From: Actinomycetes bacterium
Lineage (GTDB): Bacteria > Actinomycetota > Actinomycetes > Actinomycetales > Actinomycetaceae
Assembly (NCBI GenBank): GCA_023426345.1
Contig: JAFAAX010000180.1
Span: forward strand, 1-15,552
DNA length: 15,552 nucleotides
Direction: 5' to 3'
Shown here piece after piece: positions 1 to 5,098 of the stretch (positions within the stretch are counted from its first letter, which is position 1; every line of letters begins with the position of its first letter). The notes under the pieces were generated by a model, which was given only the letters and a program-made list of their open reading frames with translations, ran no database searches and had not been told where the DNA came from. The position numbers were made by a program, and so were the translations under genes.

Positions 1-99
1 AACAACCACCGACTTCACGGTAGTCTCGGAATGGTCAGCCCCGAACAGTTCGAGGCCGACCACTACGCGGCCCTCAACCAAGAGCCGCACCCCGCATAG
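1..99 (+). CDS. IS3-family transposase OrfB, C-terminal 32 residues (partial)
   Basis: Frame 1 reads NNHRLHGSLGMVSPEQFEAD and continues to a TAG at 97-99. This is the typical tail of IS3-family OrfB transposases (rve/DDE integrase core), where an R-x-H-x-x-L-G-x-x-(S/T)-P-x-x-F/Y-E segment follows the last catalytic glutamate. The DDE residues themselves lie upstream of the window, so catalytic competence cannot be assessed. The enzyme would catalyse circle-forming transposition of the element whose right end is at 126. The subgroup within IS3 cannot be decided from 32 residues. Confidence 0.75.
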   Translation, partial: NNHRLHGSLGMVSPEQFEADHYAALNQEPHPA

Positions 100-126
100 C
101 AGCGGCAAAGAACCCGGGACGGTTCA
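1..126 (+). mobile_element. Right end of an IS3-family insertion sequence (truncated by window edge)
   Basis: The window opens inside the 3' end of an IS3-type transposase gene, which stops at 97-99. About 27 bases later comes AACCCGGGACGGTTCA (111-126), which ends in CA. Read on the other strand it starts TGAACCGTCCCGGGTT, the form typical of terminal inverted repeats of actinobacterial IS3 elements. I therefore place the element boundary at 126. The left end and any target duplication lie outside the window, so completeness and activity cannot be judged. The boundary rests on recognising the terminus; the partner repeat is not visible. Confidence 0.7.
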
Positions 127-248
127 CACTGATCGAAGGCGGCTACTTGGCTCGCATCATCCCCGAAAAGCCCAACAGCCAATACCAGCGCTACGGTATT
201 ACCGAGGCTGGGCGCGCCATGCTCGTCGAAGCTGGCAGCGATGAATGA
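127..248 (+). pseudogene. 3' remnant of a winged-helix transcriptional regulator, severed at the IS end
   Basis: Immediately right of the IS terminus an open frame continues to TGA at 246-248. It encodes LIEGGYLARIIPEKPNSQYQ, then RYGITEAGRAMLVEAGSDE. A hydrophobic strand, a wing, and the closing Y-x-(I/L)-T-E-A-G-R-x-(M/L)-L motif are typical of the end of winged-helix regulators (MarR/PadR-like or related HTH families). No start codon with a ribosome binding site lies between the IS end and this frame, and the DNA-recognition helix is missing. It is therefore read as the 3' part of a gene cut by the insertion. The exact family is uncertain, and the 5' part would be expected on the far side of the IS. 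Confidence 0.55.
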
Positions 249-422
249 AGCGCGATCTCAATGTCGAGCCTGAGCCGACCGGGTACGACAGCGCGGAAGG
301 AACCCCGTGCGGCCGCAAAGATGGCGCCGTCTGCTTCTGCGCATTCAGTGTCTCACCGTTCACAAGACACCGGAAGGGTCTCAGTGCACCGCGGCGGAGT
401 GCCTTCTGAGATACTTGTCGGG

Positions 423-944
423 ATGAACGCTTGGCCTGCTGCTGAACCGCTCGATGCCGCGCGTGTGCGATTGGAGCCGCTGACAGTTCAGCATGCGCGA
501 GAGATGGTTGATGTTCTTGCCTTGCCCGCCATCTATGAGCACATTGGTGGAGCCGCCCCCTCTGCGATACAACTGGAGGAGCGATATAGCCGACAGGTGG
601 CAGGGCACTCCGCAGACGGGCGACAAGGATGGTTGAACTGGATCGTTCGTCGGCGTGACGCGAACGAAGCGATCGGATTCACCCAGGCGACTTTGACGTG
701 CAACGGAGGAAGCCTTGCGGCTGATGTCGCTTGGGTAGTCGCGCCCCGGCATCAAGGAGCCGGTTTTGCCACGGAAGCCGCGAAAGCCATGTGCGGATGG
801 CTGCGATCACGCGGAGTCGGGCTTCTCGTCGCGTATATTAGTCCCGCCAATGACGCTTCGATCGGTGTAGCACATCATCTTGGCATGCATCTCACCGAGG
901 TCATTGTCGACGAAGAGAATCGCTGGGAGTGCTCACTCGCGTAA
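423..944 (+). CDS. GNAT-family N-acetyltransferase (RimJ/RimL-like)
   Basis: The protein is 173 aa from the ATG at 423, a normal length for one GNAT domain. It would transfer an acetyl group from acetyl-CoA to an amine; the substrate cannot be predicted. The N-terminal AARVRLEPLTVQHAREM is the usual first strand and helix of RimJ/RimL-type members. The acetyl-CoA-binding motif A is RHQGAGFATEA (about residues 109-119), preceded by the AWVVAP strand. The later PANDASIGVAHHLGM segment (about 141-155) is the conserved N-x-x-S/G motif before the last strands. The frame stays open upstream to 261, but those residues are low-complexity and unlike the family, so 423 is preferred even though its ribosome binding site is weak. 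Base composition is less GC-rich than the core genes and it adjoins an IS, suggesting acquired DNA. Confidence 0.8.
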   Translation: MNAWPAAEPLDAARVRLEPLTVQHAREMVDVLALPAIYEHIGGAAPSAIQLEERYSRQVAGHSADGRQGWLNWIVRRRDANEAIGFTQATLTCNGGSLAADVAWVVAPRHQGAGFATEAAKAMCGWLRSRGVGLLVAYISPANDASIGVAHHLGMHLTEVIVDEENRWECSLA

Positions 945-1395
945 CTGAGATGCAGCCTTGTCGCAGAAGGGTGGTCATTATTGATGCGCGAACTGAAGCT
1001 GCACCGCTCGTAGAACCCCGTGTGGCACACAGATAGTTCTGTCTGCTTCCGCGTGAATACGCGGTTGTCAGTCGACCTATAGGTCCCGCTCCCGATCGCG
1101 GAGCCAATCGAGGACGGTGTCAAGGGCCAAACCGATGTTCCCGGGCTGGCAGTGGTTGGTGGTGGCTCGGGTGGGTAGCTGGGGTGGGCGGGGCCTCGGG
1201 CGGCGGGCGCGACGGTCGGGGAGTGGAGCCTGTCGCGCCGTCAGATCCCTTGGAAGAGCCGTTCCAGCACGCGAAGGACGCCCTCGTCAAGGATCAGGAA
1301 CCCGGTCCCGACGAACAGGCGGGCGGCGCCTCCGCGGCCCGCAGACCCCTCAATCCGCCGACGGGCCTGAAACGGCGGTCCCGCGGTCCGCGGCG
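945..1395. other. Non-coding stretch with possible gene debris
   Basis: No intact gene is supported here. On the minus strand two short frames look protein-like but have no usable starts. One ends with a stop at 1077-1079 and reads GNIGLALDTVLDWLRDRERD plus L. The other ends at 1241-1243 and reads RLFVGTGFLILDEGVLRVLE then RLFQGI. I do not recognise either; they may be tails of decayed genes. A 6-bp hairpin with a GAAT loop sits at 1049-1064. CGGTCGGGGAGTGGAGC (1213-1229) recurs at 4836-4852, and one GCCCTCGTC motif is at 1280-1288. GC content rises sharply after about 1110, marking the change from acquired-looking to native-looking sequence. Confidence 0.45.
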
Positions 1396-1675
1396 CCGGA
1401 CGCCCGCAGACGGGCGCGGATCTTCACTCGTAGTGGCTCGACGTCGCCGAGAGGCAGGACGAGCCCAGGGAGGTCGTGCCCGTCCACGCGAAATGCCGCT
1501 TCTCGAACAGCTCGGCGTCGGTGAACCCGTCGATGAGCGCCATGACCTGTTCATGGCTGTGTCCGACGAGCCGCAGCGCCTCGTCGAGCGAGGTCTCCTG
1601 ATGCCGCCGCCACCCAGTCGAGCAGGAGTCGGCGCCATTCGTGGAGGTGGATGAGCACGTCGCACAGGCTCCCCG
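1395..1675 (-). pseudogene. ClbS/DfsB-family (DUF1706) four-helix-bundle protein, decayed
   Basis: Two minus-strand frames together encode recognisable pieces of a ClbS/DfsB-type protein. The first (about 1675-1605) gives SLCDVLIHLHEWRRLLLDWV. The second (about 1608-1424) gives HQETSLDEALRLVGHSHEQV, then MALIDGFTDAELFEKRHFAW and TGTTSLGSSCLSATSSHYE. In intact family members about 30-35 residues separate LLDWV from the HQ-TSLDEA segment; here they are directly adjacent and in different frames, so an internal deletion with frameshift has occurred. The N-terminal third is also absent. After SSHYE a TGA replaces the usual W, while a shifted frame continues KIRARLRAS, suggesting a further one-base loss. 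Known members include ClbS, the colibactin self-resistance protein; the role of this copy is unknown. Confidence 0.75.
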
Positions 1676-1693
1676 CGGCGGCGCCGCCCCGGC

Positions 1694-1723
1694 TACGGTG
1701 GAGGGACGCGCCCTGACGAGGAG
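1694..1723 (+). promoter_or_regulatory. Probable -10 box and ribosome binding site of the HAD gene
   Basis: TACGGT at 1694-1699 fits the actinobacterial TAnnnT -10 form. It lies 35 bases before the ATG at 1729. GACGAGGAG (1715-1723) is a strong Shine-Dalgarno sequence five bases before that ATG and fixes the start. No clear -35 box is visible. Confidence 0.4.
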
Positions 1724-1728
1724 AAGCC

Positions 1729-2367
1729 ATGCCCGCATCGCATGAGGGGCCGATCACCGCCGTCGTCCTGGACCTCGGCAATGTCGTGGTCGGATGGGAC
1801 CCCTCCCTGCCGCTCGCCGACCGGATGGACCGGGACCAGTGGCAGGCATTCGCGCAGGCCGTGGACTTTCCGACGTGGAACGCGCTGGCCGATCGGGGTG
1901 TGCCCGTGCGTGAAGTGGTCCGGCGGGCCACCGCGGCCGACCCGGTCCGGGGCCCTCTGCTCGGCGAGTACTTCCGCCGATTCGGCGACTCCCTGACCGG
2001 TCCCGTTCCCGGCATGGCCGCCGTCATCTCCGACCTGAAGACGGCCGGGATGCGGGTGCTCGGCCTGACGAACTGGTCGGCCGAGACCTACCCCCACGCC
2101 CCGCGCAGCGCCCCCGCGATCCGGGACCTCGACGCCGTGGTCGTCTCCGGGGCGGAGGGCCTGGCCAAACCGGATCCCGAGCTGTTCCGCCGCATGGCGC
2201 GGCGCTATGACCTCGCGTCCGGCCAGACGGTTTTCGTCGACGACACCCAGCGCAACGTCCGAGCCGCCGCGGACCTGGGCTTTCGGACAGTGCTCTTCGC
2301 CGGCGCCACCGGGCTGCGCGCGGAGCTGGCCCGCCTCGGCGTCCTGGGCGGTCCCGTCTCCCATTGA
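1729..2367 (+). CDS. HAD-superfamily hydrolase (subfamily IA, YihX-like)
   Basis: The protein is 212 aa, a normal length for a HAD phosphatase with a small alpha-helical cap between motifs I and II. Motif I is AVVLDLGNVVV with the nucleophile Asp15. Motif II is VLGLTNWS with Thr114, motif III is GLAKPDPELF with Lys147, and motif IV is TVFVDDTQRNV with Asp171/Asp172. The family hydrolyses phosphate esters through an aspartyl-phosphate intermediate in the cytoplasm. The DLGNV form of motif I, where the usual second Asp is Gly17, is shared with YihX-like sugar phosphatases, so the exact chemistry is uncertain. The start is set by GACGAGGAG five bases before ATG. It stands alone between a pseudogene and an MFS gene on the same strand, 166 bp away. 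The stop codon overlaps one arm of an inverted repeat (2361-2477). Confidence 0.85.
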   Translation: MPASHEGPITAVVLDLGNVVVGWDPSLPLADRMDRDQWQAFAQAVDFPTWNALADRGVPVREVVRRATAADPVRGPLLGEYFRRFGDSLTGPVPGMAAVISDLKTAGMRVLGLTNWSAETYPHAPRSAPAIRDLDAVVVSGAEGLAKPDPELFRRMARRYDLASGQTVFVDDTQRNVRAAADLGFRTVLFAGATGLRAELARLGVLGGPVSH

Positions 2368-2477
2368 CGAGGGCGACCGCGTGGCCGGGTCCCGCCCCCG
2401 GCTGCGGCCTCGTCACGCGAATGGGCGGCCCCCTTGCGGAGGCCCAGCGGTGACGGAGGGGGCGGCCTCGTCAATGG
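2361..2477. repeat. Inverted repeat of the GACGAGG family after the HAD gene
   Basis: CCATTGACGAGG (2361-2372, overlapping the HAD stop codon) is exactly repeated in inverted orientation as CCTCGTCAATGG (2466-2477), about 93 bases apart. The enclosed DNA is GC-rich with smaller complementary runs. The core GACGAGG(G)C is the same motif found in several other intergenic regions of the window. Transcribed, it would close a long stem-loop after the HAD gene, so it may also act in transcript 3'-end formation. That function is inferred. Confidence 0.6.
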
Positions 2478-2521
2478 GGACGCCGACGGGGGCAAGGCCC
2501 CGGAACGGGCCGGTTGCCGGG

Positions 2522-2536
2522 TAGCATCGGGCGGTG
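2522..2536 (+). promoter_or_regulatory. Probable -10 box giving a leaderless MFS transcript
   Basis: TAGCAT (2522-2527) matches the TAnnnT -10 form and lies only six bases before the GTG at 2534-2536. No Shine-Dalgarno sequence precedes that GTG. This spacing is what a leaderless mRNA, starting at the first base of the start codon, would show; such mRNAs are common in actinobacteria. No -35 box is evident. Confidence 0.4.
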
Positions 2537-3793
2537 CCCTCCTCCCCTCGCCCCGGCCCCTCGACCCGCCTCGTCCTGGATCACCGCGCCACGCTGGCCG
2601 CGTGCTACGTCGGCTACGTCGTCCAGGCGATCGTCAACAACCTGGGGCCCTTGATGTTCCTGATCTGGCACGACCAGCTCGGGATCTCCTTCTCCGCCCT
2701 GGGCGGGATCATCGCGGTCAACTTCGGCATCCAGCTGCTGATCGACCTGGTGTCGCCGCGGATCGTGGACCGGGTGGGCTACCGGATCTCGATGGTCGCC
2801 GCCCACCTGGCGGCCGCCGCCGGGCTGATCCTGATGGGCACGCTGCCGCTGACCATGTCCAGCCCCTTCGCAGGGCTGGTCGTGGCGATGATCGTGTGCG
2901 CCGTGGGCGGAGGGCTGCTGGAGGTCCTGGTCAGCCCCGTCGTCGAGGCCTGCCCGACGGACAACAAGGCGTTCCACATGAGCCTGTTGCACTCCTTCTA
3001 CTGCTGGGGGCACATCGGCGTGGTGATCCTGACGACCCTGGGATTCCTGGCGCTGGGGCACGACCGGTGGCCGCTGCTGTGCCTGGCCTGGACCGTCGTG
3101 CCTGTCCTCAACGCCGCGGTGCTGTGGGTCGTCCCCTACTACTCCCTGGTCGAGGAGGGGCAGGCGATGGGGTATCGGGACTTCGCGCGCTCGCGGACGT
3201 TCTGGCTGCTGGTCGTCCTGATGCTGGGGGCGGGCGCCTCCGAGCAGTCGATGAGCCAGTGGGCCTCGGCCTTCGCTCAGGCGGGGCTGGGGCTGCCCAA
3301 GGCGATGGGCGACCTGCTGGGTCCGGCGTTGTTCGCCCTGATGATGGGGCTGGCGCGCGTCCTCGTCGGCTCGCGGATGAAGGCCGGGACGATTCCCCGG
3401 ACGATGGCGGCAAGCCTGATCCTGTGCGTCGCCGCCTACCTGCTGGCGGCCCTGACGCCCTGGGCGTGGATGGGGCTGGTGGCCGTGGGCCTGTGCGGGT
3501 TCTCCGTGGGAGTGCTGTGGCCCGGCACGTTCTCCCTGGGATCGCGCCTGTTCCCGCGGGGCGGGACGATCCTGTTCGCACTGCTGGCGCTCGGCGGGGA
3601 CGCCGGGTGCGCGCTGGGACCGGCCGTCGTGGGCGCCGCTGCCGACCGCTTCGGGGCGCTGGGCCCGGCGCTGGGCGTCGGCGTGGCGTTCCCCGTGATG
3701 ATGCTGGTGGGGCTCGCCGTGCTAGGGCGGGCTTCAGAGCGCCGGGCGGGCTCCGGGGCGTCGTGGGTGTCGGGGGCGTCCTCCTCTGAGTGA
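2534..3793 (+). CDS. MFS transporter (sugar/fucose-permease-like)
   Basis: The protein is 419 aa, standard for a 12-helix major facilitator. After a short polar N-terminus, hydrophobic helices alternate with short loops through the whole length, split by a central polar stretch near residues 215-230 (YYSLVEEGQAMGYRDFARSR). A variant of MFS motif A, DLVSPRIVDRVGYR, lies between helices 2 and 3 (about residues 71-84). HSFYCWGH (about 153-160) in helix 5 resembles FucP-like and other sugar MFS proteins. It would be an inner-membrane secondary transporter. Substrate and direction cannot be read from sequence, and no metabolic partner is adjacent. The GTG start is chosen because a -10-like box sits six bases upstream; the next plausible starts are inside helix 1. 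It converges on tRNA-Pro, 16 bp downstream, with no clear terminator between. Confidence 0.85.
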   Translation: MPSSPRPGPSTRLVLDHRATLAACYVGYVVQAIVNNLGPLMFLIWHDQLGISFSALGGIIAVNFGIQLLIDLVSPRIVDRVGYRISMVAAHLAAAAGLILMGTLPLTMSSPFAGLVVAMIVCAVGGGLLEVLVSPVVEACPTDNKAFHMSLLHSFYCWGHIGVVILTTLGFLALGHDRWPLLCLAWTVVPVLNAAVLWVVPYYSLVEEGQAMGYRDFARSRTFWLLVVLMLGAGASEQSMSQWASAFAQAGLGLPKAMGDLLGPALFALMMGLARVLVGSRMKAGTIPRTMAASLILCVAAYLLAALTPWAWMGLVAVGLCGFSVGVLWPGTFSLGSRLFPRGGTILFALLALGGDAGCALGPAVVGAAADRFGALGPALGVGVAFPVMMLVGLAVLGRASERRAGSGASWVSGASSSE

Positions 3794-3809
3794 GGATCGT
3801 CGGCGGTAA

Positions 3810-3886
3810 TGGTCGGGCCGGCCGGATTTGAACCGGCGACATCCTGCTCCCAAAGCAGGCGCGCTACCAAGCTGCGCCACGGCCCG
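3810..3886 (-). tRNA. tRNA-Pro (anticodon TGG)
   Basis: The cloverleaf is complete on the minus strand. The 7-bp acceptor stem pairs 3880-3886 with 3814-3820. The anticodon stem is CCTGC/GCAGG with loop TTTGGGA, anticodon TGG at 3850-3852. The T arm is CCGGC/GCCGG with loop TTCAAAT, and the D arm is GCGC-type. The discriminator A (3813) is followed by an encoded CCA (3810-3812). It is divergent from tRNA-Gly, 135 bp away. Confidence 0.97.
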
Positions 3887-3942
3887 ATGCCGGTGGATGA
3901 GTCGTTCCGCGTTCCCTCACGACCAGCCCGACCGGTGCCTTG

Positions 3943-3973
3943 ATGATACGTGTCTGGGCGCGCGGTTTCGCAA
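3943..3973 (-). promoter_or_regulatory. Possible tRNA-Pro promoter
   Basis: On the minus strand TTGCGA (3968-3973) is followed after 19 bases by TATCAT (3943-3948), a reasonable -35/-10 pair about 55 bp upstream of tRNA-Pro. The -35 hexamer overlaps that of the divergent tRNA-Gly promoter. The long spacer and leader keep confidence low. Confidence 0.3.
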
Positions 3974-3996
3974 TCCGGCGCGGGGCACGTTACGAT
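3967..3996 (+). promoter_or_regulatory. Probable tRNA-Gly promoter
   Basis: TTCGCA (3967-3972) and TACGAT (3991-3996) are separated by 18 bases. The expected transcription start near 4003 gives a leader of about 20 bases before the mature tRNA at 4022. This is the usual layout of a monocistronic actinobacterial tRNA gene. Confidence 0.45.
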
Positions 3997-4021
3997 TCAG
4001 GGGCCTCGGCAACGAGGCGAC

Positions 4022-4095
4022 GCGGGCGTAGCTCAATGGTAGAGCCTCTGCCTTCCAAGCAGATCACGCGGGTTCGATTCCCGTCGCCCGCTCCA
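4022..4095 (+). tRNA. tRNA-Gly (anticodon TCC)
   Basis: The cloverleaf is complete. The acceptor stem is GCGGGCG (4022-4028) with CGCCCGC (4085-4091), and the D stem is GCTC/GAGC. The anticodon stem is TCTGC/GCAGA with loop CTTCCAA, anticodon TCC at 4054-4056. The T loop is TTCGATT, the discriminator is T (4092) and CCA is encoded (4093-4095). A strong terminator hairpin follows two bases later. Confidence 0.97.
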
Positions 4096-4097
4096 GT

Positions 4098-4128
4098 GGG
4101 GAGTCGCGCGGGCGTGCGGCTCCCCTTT
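4098..4128 (+). terminator. Intrinsic terminator of tRNA-Gly
   Basis: GGGGAGTCGCGC (4098-4109) pairs over its full 12 bases, two of them G-U, with GTGCGGCTCCCC (4114-4125) around a GGGC tetraloop. A short T run (TTT, 4126-4128) follows. It begins two bases after the tRNA CCA, so it very probably ends the tRNA-Gly transcript. Confidence 0.85.
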
Positions 4129-4180
4129 CGCGTGCCGGTGAAGGCCCTCGGACGGCTTGCCGGAGTCCGGCGAGCCGGGT

Positions 4181-4299
4181 GACAGCAGACAATACCGATC
4201 CCCGCCGCGGGCGGTACCGGATCGACAAGGCTGTGATCTGCACCGATACGGGAACGACGAGACGCGCGACCGTGCGCGGCCGCGGTATTGTCTGCTGTC
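4181..4299. repeat. 119-bp element with 17-bp perfect inverted ends
   Basis: GACAGCAGACAATACCG (4181-4197) is exactly inverted as CGGTATTGTCTGCTGTC (4283-4299), with 85 bases between. There is no open frame of note inside and no obvious target-site duplication at the edges. The ends have an AT-richer, non-random sequence compared with the surrounding DNA. Size and form would fit a miniature inverted-repeat element or a long regulatory stem-loop. Neither a transposase source nor a second copy is visible in this window. Confidence 0.65.
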
Positions 4300-4485
4300 C
4301 GTCCCCGCACAGTCGGCGCGCACGTTCTCGCGGGGGTGAGTGGCCGACGCGTGTGTGGGGGGTGATGTCCGTGCTGCCTCTCCTCTTGTGGCCCGGGGGC
4401 GGGCTTTCCTCGACGGTGAGGGGACTGTCGCGAGATCCTGGATGAGGGCGGCGCGTGATGGGTCGATGACCGGGCGTGCGGGCGC

Positions 4486-4661
4486 GAACGACACCCGCGA
4501 CTGATCTCGGCGACATGAATGACGCCCACGACTGATCTCGAGGGCTTGCGGGCGGAGTTCCGAGCGCTGAGGACCCTCGAGATGAGTCATGGAAGGCGGC
4601 AGAGGCACCGAGATCGGTCACGGGCATCATCGCAACCGTTGAGATCAGTCATGGGCATCAT
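4486..4661. repeat. Five-copy inverted array of a ~25-bp unit with 31-bp period
   Basis: Two copies in plus orientation start at 4486 and 4517, sharing ACTGATCTCG. Three copies in minus orientation start at 4577, 4608 and 4639, with cores GAGATGAGTCATGG, GAGATCGGTCACGGGCATCAT and GAGATCAGTCATGGGCATCAT. Neighbouring copies are exactly 31 bases apart within each group, and the groups face each other across 35 bases. In the plus-strand sense the unit reads approximately TGATGCCCATGACTGATCTC. Copies diverge at scattered positions while spacing is conserved, and the variable 6-base linkers are too short to be CRISPR spacers. Function is unknown. Confidence 0.7.
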
Positions 4662-4953
4662 CACCAGCCGGCCCGGGGCACACCACAACGCCGCCCCCGT
4701 TCTTCACCTGCCGTCCCGGGGGCGGGGGTGGCTCACGGGCGCGGAGTCCTCCTCGTCGAGTCGCGGGTCGACCTCGGCCCCGCAGATCCAGGGTCCCGGT
4801 GAGGGACGCGGCGCCGCGACCGCAGATCCCTGCGTCGGTCGGGGAGTGGAGCATCGACGAGGGCGCCCCCGTGGTCCGGCTCGCGGCCCCGGATGGCCAG
4901 CGAGCCTCGCGGGTCCGGACGGCCGGTGACCCTCGCGGTCACACGTGCGCAAG

Positions 4954-5004
4954 CCTCGGCGGCTGGGGAGTGGAATCGGCGGCATTTCGCCCCAGCCGCC
5001 GAGG
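4954..5004. repeat. 15-bp perfect inverted repeat just upstream of the tig promoter
   Basis: CCTCGGCGGCTGGGG (4954-4968) pairs perfectly with CCCCAGCCGCCGAGG (4990-5004) around a 21-base loop. It ends four bases before the putative tig -35 box. It could block read-through from the left into tig or serve as a protein-binding palindrome; the sequence alone does not decide. Confidence 0.55.
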
Positions 5005-5008
5005 GCGG

Positions 5009-5037
5009 GCGACACCGCGCGCGGCCTGTCGTAGGAT
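5009..5037 (+). promoter_or_regulatory. Probable tig promoter
   Basis: GCGACA (5009-5014) and TAGGAT (5032-5037) are separated by 17 bases. The -10 fits the TAnnnT form seen before other genes here. Transcription would begin near 5044 and give a leader of about 55 bases with a GGAG ribosome binding site (5086-5089) before the GTG at 5099. Confidence 0.5.
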
Positions 5038-5098
5038 TGACGGGTTGTCATGCGCCCGGAATCGGGGCGTCCCGGAAGAACTGTTGGAGTGCACACAC

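Larger units (their letters stand above)
4129..5008. other. Long gene-free region with several repeat structures
   Basis: Between the tRNA-Gly terminator and the tig promoter I see no convincing gene. The open frames on both strands change character across the repeats, lack ribosome binding sites and resemble no family. The region holds the 119-bp inverted-ended element (4181-4299), the 31-bp-period array (4486-4661), a short hairpin GTGACC-CTCGC-GGTCAC (4926-4942), single GACGAGGGC (4856-4864) and GGGGAGTGGA (4841-4850) motifs, and a 15-bp inverted repeat (4954-5004). The segments 4300-4485 and 4662-4830 show nothing further that I can name. Confidence 0.55.

Noticed and set aside
381..755. 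Minus-strand frame opposite the GNAT gene
   Set aside because: No family resemblance or ribosome binding site, and the GNAT motifs on the plus strand explain the region.
2434..3789. 451-residue plus-strand frame overlapping the MFS gene
   Set aside because: Arg/Gly/Pro-rich out-of-frame shadow; the MFS frame has clear transmembrane helices.
3828..4182. Short plus-strand frames across the tRNA genes (SSMVEPLPSKQITRVRFPS)
   Set aside because: This string is the translation of a tRNA-Gly gene, a common annotation artefact.
3990..4630. Minus-strand frames of 179-191 residues across tRNA-Gly and the repeat region
   Set aside because: Part of each is the antisense of tRNA-Gly (the well-known spurious GDGNRTRVICLEGRG string) and the rest runs through inverted repeats, with no ribosome binding site or family resemblance.
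4486..4661. Phased repeats as a CRISPR array
   Set aside because: Linkers are only six bases, copies are in both orientations and diverged, and no cas genes are present.
4799..5098. N-terminal extension of tig by 100 residues
   Set aside because: It would cross the promoter and inverted repeat, and the GTG at 5099 gives the conserved family N-terminus.
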